Assembly (NCBI GenBank): GCA_014706295.1
Contig: JACSVZ010000002.1
Span: 14,864,494 to 14,928,493 of the forward strand
Direction: 5' to 3'
DNA from: Lycocorax pyrrhopterus obiensis
Lineage: Eukaryota > Chordata > Aves > Passeriformes > Paradisaeidae
DNA length: 64,000 nt
This document shows positions 11,401 to 23,400 of the stretch, one piece after another. A program made the translations under genes and the position numbers. How positions within the stretch are numbered: position 1 is the stretch's first letter; every line of letters begins with the position of its first letter. A model generated the notes under the pieces. It was not told the origin of the DNA and ran no database searches. It saw only the letters and a list, made by a program, of their open reading frames with translations.

Positions 11401-14400
11401 AACTTATCCTGATTAGTATCTGACCCTCGTTCCTGGGTTTGTCAGCTGTCTTTTGCTAGTTCACACGGCTTTTCAGCTCCGTTTAACTAAGTCCCTTGAA
11501 GATGATGTTCTAGAAGATTGTGGCTGACTCACTGCATTTCACTTTAATGATCCAACTGCACTGAGTCTAGGAGACCGTGTCAAGATTTACTTAAGCCTGC
11601 CGAGAATCAGTTAGTACCGTTTGACTTGAGATTATACAAGCTAACAGATCTCAGCATATATACAGTTAGTGTAGGTCCTGGACTACATAAATATTCATAC
11701 TAAATAAATATCAGTGCATGTATTCAATCTGTCAGAAATTATTCTGCTCCAGTCTTTAAATCCAATGTTCTATTTCTAAGGCATGGAAGTCCACACTACA
11801 CTTACCAAATTTTTAATGAGCTTTCCTGTTTTCCTGATCATAGCTATAAGGTGCTTTAAGCTTTCTACTAGGTAGTGTTTCCAAATCTATTTTGCCTTAG
11901 CTTCTTATATTTGTAACTCTCTGTTCAGCTTTCTTGCTGTCTCTCATAATACTGTTTTATAAATCTGGGACTTCCTCAGAAATACTTTGAAGGATCTTCT
12001 TTAAAAGTAACTGAGAAATCCTAACACTTCTCCAAAGTACCACCTGTAATACTTTCACCTTCATTTTCTCAGATTTAAATGTTTTTCCCCATTTCAGCAC
12101 TGTTAAAGCCTCATTAGAGAATTAACTGCAATATTCAAAGAATATTCCTTTGCACTCCTTCAAGGACTGAAAGAAGAACCATCAGCATTAAGGTCTGTAA
12201 CTAGCCACTAATACATTCCTGCATCAAATGTTTACTGTGCTTAGGACTGAAGCCCACCCCTCTCACACCAGAGAACAAAACTAATTAATGAGAATCCTCA
12301 GAAGTTATTTGGAAGACAGAAATTACAGGTATATCAGGGGTTTTTCACAGATGGTTTGACCATGGTCTCTAAGAACTGCCATTTTTCAGCAGTGTGCACG
12401 AGACTGTGAAATTTTGAAAGACTACCTACAGGTACTTTATAAATTGATGAGAAAAAAAATTAAAACAAATACAAGAAGCACTTTTTCACACTTCAGCAGT
12501 GTCTCTTCTGGTGCTTCACATGTGAAGGCAAATGACACATAAGCAGCATCACCTCCTACCAACTGTTAGAGGTGTAGGAGCAGCCAAGGGAGCCATGAGG
12601 AGCATGGGTAGGAGGGAGGGATGAAGGAGAAGGTGCAGGATGGCTCTCAGCTCTCTGCTGGAGCAGGAGTAGAAGTTTTGCACACCTCCCCCTGGCTCAG
12701 AAGGAGGCCCAGTGTGCAGGTACCCCTTCCACTGCCTTCACTACACTAGATTTTATCTTTGCTTGTTGCTTCTTTGTGCAAAACAATTACAAAATTGTCA
12801 CATGATGGACATTAGCAGCTAACCAAGTTATCCAAATAATGTATTGTCAGGTGAAGTTCTTTAAGAATAAGACATCAAGTTTTAAACATGCAGCTGTTTA
12901 AGATCCACAGCCAAGAGGTCTATACTTTACTAAGGACAAAAGTTCATTTTCCATTACACAAATGATGTAATCATGTATAAGCAGCCAATTTTGAAGACAT
13001 GACAACTTTGTGATAATAACATAAACAAATAAGTATTTCAAATTTGCCAAGTATCTAAACTATTGCAGTTTTAATTCTGGCTATGGCTTAAGAGAAAAGA
13101 ACACACTTAAACAGGTGTAATACTGAGTTCCAGATACTTCATAGAAACAACATTAATCAAACACAATTGTGCCTTCAAAAGTATAAATCCATTACAACAT
13201 ATCTGCAGGAATACAATTTAAGCTTCCCTTTTTAGCAATTCTGAGAGTGTTTACTCACTTGGTATTTTTTATTTTTTCATTCAAACTACATGCAAGTATG
13301 GGAAAGACTTCTATCTCCCCCAGCTACCTTATTCTTCTGGTTTTAGGCTTTTAACTGAAAAGACTGAAAACAAATGTGGTAGCCCACAAAAAAGCATTAT
13401 ATAAATAGCATTCATAGACTTTATAGTTAGACATGTAAGATATATATAAGACGAAAGTATCTTTTCAAGTAGAAGCAGAGCCAAAAAGGAAGTGAAACAG
13501 AAATTAATTGTTCATGGGAAGCATATTTGAATAAAAAAGAACTGCCACACCAGAATATGTTGGTGAGGTTATTCCAAAGCTTGTGAGAAAATAAAATCCT
13601 TGCAGCAGGATGGCCGATACTTCTTGTACCTATTTAGTTGACTTGCGAATGCGAACACTTAGGTGTAGAAATGTATAATAAATTTTTAAGCTTGTTAAAT
13701 TGTTGGACTTGGTGATACTTTGTAGGATGGAGGTTAATAGCCAATGTGTAAAATAGCATCTCCTTTACTCTGGGCTACAGCCTTTCAGTTTAACAAAAGA
13801 TCTGTTGGTTTGGTGCTACCAGAAATGTTGGAAGTACCTTTACTTTTACATTCCGTTTTGCATCTTTCTGTTATATTTGTCTCCTGTTTCATTTCTGGAG
13901 AGTATCAATCTTTCTAGTCTGTCCTCAGAAGGAAACATCTCCAAGCCTCTTTAAGCTGCTGGTGGAAAATCTGTATGGTTTTCTCTCTGCATAATTCCTG
14001 ACTGTTTTACTTGGTTCCTGAGCCTCAGAGTGCCTCTGATAAGCTATGGAAGCATGTGCTGGGGATGGATGATGGGACATTGTGGGGATAAAAACAGAAA
14101 AGAAGAGGGACAGGAGAACAGAATCTCAGGATCTGTAGTGATCAGCTAGCTAACTCATGGAAGACATTTCAGGGAACCATGCCCTCAGGTCAGTCCATGA
14201 ACCAGAGAAAACAAGCTCGTAACATCTTTAGCCTTTTCTGTTGCTTCATTTAGTACTGAAACACCATATTTTACAGACTAATTACTTGTAAATCGTCTTA
14301 TAGCATGAATTGCATTTAAAAACTGTACCTCACAGTTCAAGCAATGCAAAGGTTTGTTTCTTAAGAGCAAAAATGCTACAGTAAATTGCGAATTATCCAA

Positions 14401-17400
14401 ACAGGACTTAAGAAAAAAAAAGGAAGTGTTTCATTAAAGATTTGCAATTAGATTTGAGTCATCATTTTTACGCAACTTTTATGCCAACGAACAGAAAAAA
14501 CCAACAAATTACCTATAAATGTAATAAAGCACTTCTGAAAACAACCCTATGGCCTAGATGAATGAAAACAGGAATTGAGATCTCAATCTTTGACGGCTAC
14601 AGAAAAAGCCTGACTTGAGCAGCAAGCCTGAGTGTGTGCTCTGGGACTGGACCATCAGCACACAGATAATCTGCTGTGAACAGCTTACCCGCTCAGTACA
14701 TTTCTGCCCACATAACAAATCACAGCGTTGCTACAGAGGACAATAAACCCTTAATTCAAACGCCACTTACTGGATCTCGTCCTGATTTGTGTGATGTCAT
14801 GTGGCGGTCGAGCTGCGTTCTGTACGCAAACGTGTAACTGCACAAGGAGCAACTGAAGTTATCTTCATTTTTTTCATGGCGGTATTTAATGTGTTCCTTC
14901 AGAGAGGTGAAACGCTTGTACCCTCGATCGCAGTACGGGCAGGTGAGCAGCTGGGAAAACGCGTCGGGTGTTCCTACACAGGAGAGACAATGCACCAGAT
15001 TTAAATAAACAAGTTCCAAACTTAATACCAGCAACAAACAGGCTTTACATTTACAACTACTACTGTAAGAAAGCATGCAGCTGCTGGAAGCTCCATTTGT
15101 TTTAGAGAAGGACTAGTGAAAATTTAGATTTTTTTCCACAGGTATTATGCAACCTCCCGCACTATGGTATGGCTGCCCCAGTGTACATTGGAGAGAGTCA
15201 GCACAATATGCTGACAGGACAAGGGGGAATGATTTTAAACCAAAAGAGAGTGGATTGAGACTAGATATAAGGAAGAAATTTTTTGTGATAAGGGTGGTAA
15301 AACACTTGAACAGGTTGCCCACAGGAGAGGTAAATGTCCCATCCCTGGAAACATTCAAGACCAGGCTGGACAGGGTTCTGAGCAACCTGATAAACTTGAA
15401 GATGTCCCTGCTCATTTCAGAGGTGTTGGACCTAGATGACCTTTAAAGGTCCTGTCCAACCCAAACCATTCTATGATTCACAGATATGTACATGTTAGTA
15501 GGGCATACTGTCTGCAGAACAGAAAGTAGAGAGATCAAACATGAGGCCATACATATGAGTCTAATGTGATCTATGGAATCTCTTGTGCTGGCTTTCATAA
15601 AGTACTTCTGTATTAGTACAGGGAAAAGTGAAACCAGATTGAAGCTAAATATTAATTTCACAAGATCTATTTCAAGAAGTCACCATTTATAAAGTTTTAA
15701 CTCCATCCCTTCTTATCAGCATATGTTTAGCCCTCCACATAGTAACTCATTCTGTCCTTGAAAAATTAATTTTTTAAAGGACTGAAAAAAATATTTCTTT
15801 ATAAACTGATGAAGGTATGTTCAAATAAATGTCGGGTTTGCTGTATTGATCAAACCATCAATTTATAGGTGTGATATCCTCCAATGATCATGCTAGTCTT
15901 CCATGCTTCACGACAAACAGGAAGCAAATGTTGCAAGGATGCACCTATGCACTGTACTGAGCATGAGAAAGGTGGAAGGTCTTTACTGATTAACATTTTA
16001 TGCTCTGACGCACAAGGGGCACATTTGTACACGCTGTCATTTTAAGTTTCAGAACTGTAAGAATTATTAATACCCATAAAATGAACCAGTACTTTAGACA
16101 GTACTTCTGAATTATTTACCTTCATGACCTCTTCCAGCAATTATCACCTCAGATTGATTATATGTTCCACAAAGTAGCAATTCATTCTGTTTGTGTGGAA
16201 TTTACTAACTTTATTTTTACTCAATGTGCCACTGTTCTTGCAACAGTGAAGAGTAGAGTCAAACCACTTTTCCTTATTACTAAAAATCACCACTTTTTCT
16301 GTCATATAGGTCCTTTTACACTTGTTATAGTAACAATCAAGTTAACCCCCACCCACAGGGATTTTTTGTTGTTCTATCCATTTCTGCTTTTCCTGGTTTA
16401 ACTGAGTTGTCCAAAAATGAAGCCATCCCCACATGTGAAGACCAAGTATGCTTCCTTTCAATTCTCTTTTTACCATCTATAATTCAACTCATCTGACATA
16501 AAGAATACTCAATTTCAGCACAAATACAACTCAGTGGAAATATCAGAAGCATGTTAATTTATATTCTATTTCCATTGGAGGAAATGGAGAAATGACAACG
16601 GTTTCCCAAAATCACTAAAAACCCTGACTCTGTCGCTTCTCTTGTCCAGTATCCCAGTTTGGAAGCACATACCTTCACCAAATGTCACTATATTTTTGGC
16701 ATTTTCTGTTCCAAAATGATTAGAACACTAAACACTAGCATTCAGCATTGTGATCTTCAGAATACTTCTCTGTGAAGTTACTGGGATAGGTCCAATTTAA
16801 ATGATTAATACAAATGTGTATTTTTAATGATTACACGGAAATCATATGGCAAGTCTGTAAAACTAACTTGACAATATGTGCCACTGCAACCACATATTAA
16901 AATCTTAAATTAATGAATGCACTTTTTAAAGTAAAATCTCTAATAGCATAAAATCTCTGGAGCAGCAGAACAAAAAGGTTATCTTTACTTCTTTCCCTGC
17001 TCTCCCTTAGACTCCAGTACAGTACTACAGCTACAATGACATTTATCTGTTCAGTTACATACATTTTTTAAAACTACTAGAACACAACAACTTCTAACCA
17101 TTTATGTAGGATGTTACTTTTTCTTGAAAAATCATAAATACTCCAATTGTCACAAGCAATCTGAGCTGAACAATTAAGAAAACACACAGAATGCAAAACC
17201 AATCCTAACAGCATTCACCTTCAAATATTTCATGACGAAGAAATGAACAAAGTGTAACTTCTCATCTCACTCAGAACACCTTAAGCATGAAACTTCCTCA
17301 GAGAAAAAAAACCCCACATCTACTTAAAAATAACAACAGACCATTATTTTTTCACATAGATGTTTTTATATGAACAATGCTTCTTTTTTCTCCACTGCTG

Positions 17401-20400
17401 TCTTTTCAGGCAAAAAAGCCAAACCCAAAAGCATGTCATAGACTGGCTACCCAATAAAAGAAATTCTGTCTAATAGATCCTTTTGGGAGCTTTGTTCAGA
17501 AATATAAAAAAGGAAAGAAACACGTTATAACTCTCCTTAAGTTATTCTTATATAAAACTGTACTAGAGTGCTTTACATCTATTATATTTAATGAATTTTT
17601 ATTCTGTTCTTTCATATAAGGATGTTGAATGGATTTATGAAAGCTTGAACTTTTCTTTTCAATGACCTGAGGTTATCATTTAGGTACTCATACAACTGAA
17701 TCCCAGAGCATGTCCTGTTTCACAAAATCAAGTGGCAATGTTTTTGCATGATGATCTTGTCCTCTTATAATTACTTAACTAAATTTTTTTTCCTCTATAG
17801 TTATGTGTATATGCATTCTGCTGTCTTAAGTACAGCAGAAGTTTTGGGTCAAGTAGTGAGTAGAACTGATCTCATAAGAACTTAACTGGTGACATATTTA
17901 CCGTTTTCATCCTGACCACTAGCTTCTGGTGTGCCTTGTCTCTGGTCCTCCTCAGGTGCTTCAGGGTAGATAACAGCTGTATCTTCTTGTTGAAGGAATT
18001 CTTCAACATTAGGGTCATGGTTTTGCTCATTTTCTGCATCAGAATCACATTCATCTTCTTTTACTAAGCATGAAAAACAAGCCACAAGATACAAAACTAA
18101 GTTTAAAAAGAACATAAATGAGATTCAGTAATTTACATTACCAAATCTCCCTCTAGCCAAGGATTTAAAAACTCCTTACAGATACTAGTGTAGGTCAAGC
18201 CCTTTAAGATGCCAGATTATCCCACATTTTAAAAGAACTGGTAGCATAATGATATTTAAAAACTTGACTAAACACAGTTTGCATCTTTAACTCAGTGCAT
18301 TTTTATCATTTCAGATTTAGCTGTTCTTCTCAATTTCCCTAAAAATCTTAAATGCAACATTAATTATGATTTAGGCCTTGTAGTTGGAAGGCCAGTTTAC
18401 CATCTTGGCTCCTGTGTTTGCAAAAGTACATTTGTTGCCTTCAAGACACAATTTTTAATGTTATTTATAACTGTTCATTAGCACAAACTCAGAAGATACT
18501 TTAACTCAGTAACAAGCTGGCCAGAAAAATGCAGCAAACTTGAACTCTGACTGGTTTGTTCTCTGGTGTTGGAAATGGCTACCAAAAGGGCTTCAGATCT
18601 AGTTAACAACCTTCAACATTTTCCAGTTAAAAACTTAAAGAGAAAAACCCAGTGAACAACTGTATTGCAAAATTAACAAATAATAATTTAAATATTTTAC
18701 TTAATGATTGTACAAGAAATATTTGATAACAAGTATTTGCCTAAATACATTGTTCATAGAGTTTATTTTTACCATGGTGGAACATTCTGTGAAAGCTCTG
18801 CCTGCAGCACCCTAAAACATGACAGATGTTCTCCACTATTAATGTGAGGTATATTTTTAATGGGAAAGAGAAGTTTTATGATTCATCTCAGTGTGAAGTC
18901 ACATACTCAATTTACAATTTGACACAATCTTTTTATGACATGAGGCAGTCTCTCACATGTAGAGTGTAATGCAATGAATAATGCAGTTCTCCACATTTAT
19001 GTGGAGAGAACTGACTTTATAGGAACTGAAAAGAATGTGTGAATCTAGAGTTTAAAACATACCAGTGTTTAGATATGGGTTTGCTTTTAAATAAGACTTA
19101 CTCTAATATTATCTACCTATCTAGTAAGGGCATTAAATAAACCCCCAAACAATTTTAAAAAGTTAGATGGGATATATATTAATCTTTTGTCAAGCAGAGA
19201 ACTAGAAAAAATAACAAACCATCTGTTTTTGTTTGAGTCTGAAACTGAAGTACACATTTTATTTTGCTTTCTGTGTAATCAGTACAAACAGAGGAGTTGA
19301 TAATAAAATACAGTATTAGCTTAAGTTTATTTTTATATCTTTCTTCATAGTTTAAAACTCTACCTGTTGATGTGTACACCTACATGTAAGATCATTGCTA
19401 CTCCCAGTTATTTCCTTTGGAGACATGGTGCTGCTGGAGCTCTGTGGTTAGCCCTGGGGAGGGAGGGCTGCTCTGTGTCACTGGTCACCTACACCTCTGG
19501 ACTCTGGACACCAAAAGGTGCCCAGACTATTTTCCTCGGCTAAAACACTGTTTACAGTTTAATACCTCTAGCATGGAAAAGCAAAGCACAGTTTTATAAA
19601 CAGAGGTGGGAAAATTCCAAAGATTTCAGAATGATACTCACCTAACCAAAATTCAATAGCACTTTATGTATAAGGGACTCAGATTAACAAAGAAATACCT
19701 GTACATCCAATTTCATCTGTCTGAGCTTCAGGCCCCAGGATTTCCTTTCTTTCTTTTCCAGCTGAAATAGCACATTTCACAAAAAGAATGAATATTTAAA
19801 GAAGACTCCACAAAACAACAACAAAAGCCACATGCACGCCAACTTAATATACTTGAGTTACTTCTTCAGCAGTGCTTTCCATTTCTCTATTGTTTAGAAG
19901 AGTGCGTTTAAACACAATGTTCTTTCAAAAATATGGATGGCACATTATTTCAGCAGTGTGTGATCAGTTGAACCACAAAGATATTTCATACTTAAGGAAA
20001 CCAAACCTTAAAAGGAAGCAATACTAAACACTGACCATTATGTGAAGAGAGGTAAAGACATGGACAGTGTGTTTCACCAGCAAATTGAGAGTCAGCTTGA
20101 TGACCCCATCTACAAATGCAGCCATCTGATACACTGGAATATTATTTCCAGAAATCAGAACATCATAAAACAAATGCAGTTACCTTAGTTTCTCCAATTA
20201 GCGGTTTTCAGAAATGATTGATAATTTGCTGGTAATATCTGCAAACAGCAACCTAATGTGTTCTCTTTCTTGCAAATCATCTGGAAACCACTTAAGGCTG
20301 TGATTGCTTAAACAAAAAAAGGATTTTAAACACTTGCTCCCCCTTCAGAACAACTGTGCACTAGAGATATGCTTCACATATCGATTCCAATACTCGGTAT

Positions 20401-23400
20401 GAGTCTGCAGAACCAACGCTGCAGAGCCAACCTGCCGCCCCAGCTCTGCCAGCTCTGCTGAGCTGCAGCCTTCAAGGATGCAGCATGGAAGTGTTAACTC
20501 ACTACAGGTTGTTGGCTCAAATCAATAAATGGCCAAGTTGTTCTTTATTTCGGTTCATTGGGTAGCATGGACTGGGAAGTTCCCATAGGAAAAGCCTCTG
20601 CGGATATTTCTGTCAGTATCTGGTTTATGACAGAAGTACATAGGAAAGCTATGTTACTTGGTTTGCTCTTTATCAGTACTATGCTACCTTAATATATGTG
20701 AAACTATAGCGTTATTTCATAGTTTCATTATGGAAACTTTGGATGCTTCAGACCTACACGGCAGAAAAAGCCTTCTAGGTGATGCAGAAGGTTAGGGCAC
20801 ACAGCTGCTCTGATCTGAAATGGCAACTGTTACACTTCTATTTACCTTGCTTCACTCTACTTCAGTGCAGGAAAAATCCTTCATCTTGGCAAGTCAAAAG
20901 CCCAGAACATTCCAACTTTTTAACTACAGGAGAAGCCAATTTCTCCTTTATGTGGAAGATGATAAATCCTAGGAGAACTTCAAGTTCTCAAATAGTACCG
21001 GCTTCTTCAAAGGAAAAGCTTGATAATTCTGTCTACTTTGACCAAAGCCCATAGACCCAAGGTATCTGCAAATAGTGACAATTTAAACACATTTCTTGCT
21101 TTAAACAAGAAATGAGTTTAAAAGGAAACTATAACTCTTAAATCTTACTTTAATTTCAATTGACATCTAAAAAAAAAACCAACTTGAAAAACCCCAACAA
21201 ACTCAAACAGCCTGTATTTTATTGGTCAGTTCTGGATTGTGAACTAATTACATTTTTGGCTCACGGTACCAGACTTTGTTCAGAGCTTGTAAGATGGATG
21301 ACTGGATGCAATGCAAATTTAAACCCAAAATTTAATTTCTTAAAATCAAACATGATGCCAACCCACTGTTTTCCTTTAAAGAGGGTTTGTGATTTTTCTC
21401 CATTATGAAATAGGGTCTACATGAGGGGAGGAATATCAGTAAGTTATTACTCTGGAAATTGAAATTATAGTGTCTCCAGTAAATTCCACTGGCTTCGGTA
21501 CAAATAAAAGTTATGCTTCCCAAGGGGATGTCAAGGAATTTATGGCATTATAGATTAATCTCAGTGAAGTTAAACCCCCTCTCAATTCTAATAATCCTAA
21601 CCTCTGTTTGGTACTGTCTCTTCCCAACAGCTAAAAGTAGGGTATAAGACAGGGAGAAACCCTTTTCCACAGGGAGAAACCCTTTTCCACAGGGAAATGC
21701 TGTAGGAATAACTAATAATTTGGAAAATATTAAGTAGATAGCCATCCTTATAGCTATGCATGTTCCAAGAAAAAGGCAATGTTGCAATCGTGCCCTCAGA
21801 AGTCCAGTTATCCCACAGCAAATACAGATGCTGGGAAGAAACAGAATGGGATGTGATGATGGGGGAACAGATACTAAGACACTGTTCAACCAAGCAGAAG
21901 TCACAGCTCTGAGTTCCAGAGGAAATTCAAGCTACCTGCTAAATGACAGCTTAAATAGATGTCTCCACAAATAGCATCTAGGTCATGAATATGCATCCTG
22001 GTATTACAGCTGGACATACCAGATAGCTGTAAAACAGGTTCTTGAACTTCTCATCACTGTTTATGAGTTACTGCTTAGAGACACAGTGGGGCTTCCCAGG
22101 GTTAAACGCTGATGATTTTCAGATGACAGGGACCAGTGTTAACTAGCAACAAACACACCTGACAACTACTGTCATTGGCTGACAGTAAAGATCTATGCAT
22201 GGCTAAGATAACCGATCAAATTGAAACCACTAACAAAGTGGAAATTTTGGCTGTAGGCAGAAAGACAAACTTCACTGAAATTTCCACTGCAGTCTTTATC
22301 TACAGAGAAGGGAATAAATTCCAAAGCCCATAAAGAGAGTTTCTGATTTTTAAATTCTTCAGAGCTGATTTTCTGATACTCATGTAGCAAGCACTATTTA
22401 CAGCTTGCAGTATTGACTGGTTGTTTGCTTTTTGATCAAAAAGAGGCCACACAACACATCAAATGCCAGAACACACTTTTGAGCATATAGGCTCAACCTA
22501 AAATTTGATGACTTAAAGGAATGTTTGAATTCCAGAAAGAGCTTAAACACAAAACATATTTGTATCATTTTCAAAGATATCTTAGTTCCAGTCCTGAGAC
22601 TTCCAGGTTTGCTAAATACTTACAGTACATAATAATGCTTTTTGAAGAGCATTAATAGAGTACATTTAATTCCTGCTTTTTTTTTTCTTTTAATTGTAGC
22701 ATAGTTTTTACTTCTAACTAAAGTAAAGAAAAATCATATTAGAGAATCATTGCACACATGAATGCTGGCACACTGTCAACAACTTGTACAGGATGCACGT
22801 GGTTCACTTTTTTAAACCCATAGGACTGTTTCAGTTAAACCTCTTGAGAAACACACCTTATATTTAAAACACCTGTTCCTAGGGTCTTTTAGAAATTCAG
22901 TTAGAATGACTGGAAACAGAAGGAAACTAATCTGATAAAGAAATGTTATGTGTGTTGTTTCTATTCTTGGCAATTTGTGAACAGAATAAATATGCAAAAA
23001 ACTCATTCTGTCAAGTTCAGCTAAACCCAGAACTACTGAGTACTACTTTACTGATGAAACACAACTTACTAAAACTGCTGTAGAGTATATTTTCTAAAGA
23101 TAATCACCTGTCTTGAAGATGGTTGCACACCATCTACCCCAGTACCTTTCCCTGTATGAGAGAGATCATGTATTCAGTACCTCTCTCTTCTTATTTCTAA
23201 CATGCAACCAAGACTGATGATATGATTTTCAGCTCATATCTTTCCTTCTAGGAAAGCTATCAAAAGAGTAAACAGTACTCTACCCTAGCAAATCAAAGCT
23301 CCATAAAACCTAATGTAGCCTTCACTTTTCTTGTGTAGTCAGAAATTTAAACTATTTATTTAAAAAACCCTTATTATCAAATTAAAAAAGCCCTCCAGAC

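Larger units (their letters stand above)
9115..14770 (-). other. ZEB1: ZEB1 intron 5
   Basis: 5.7-kb intron, donor GTAAGT at 14770, acceptor TTTCTTACAG at 9115. It contains the LTR-like block (about 10200-10755) and an adjacent unidentified GC-rich block (about 10756-11165). A small GC-richer patch lies at about 12530-12740. The rest is AT-rich and featureless. Confidence 0.9.
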
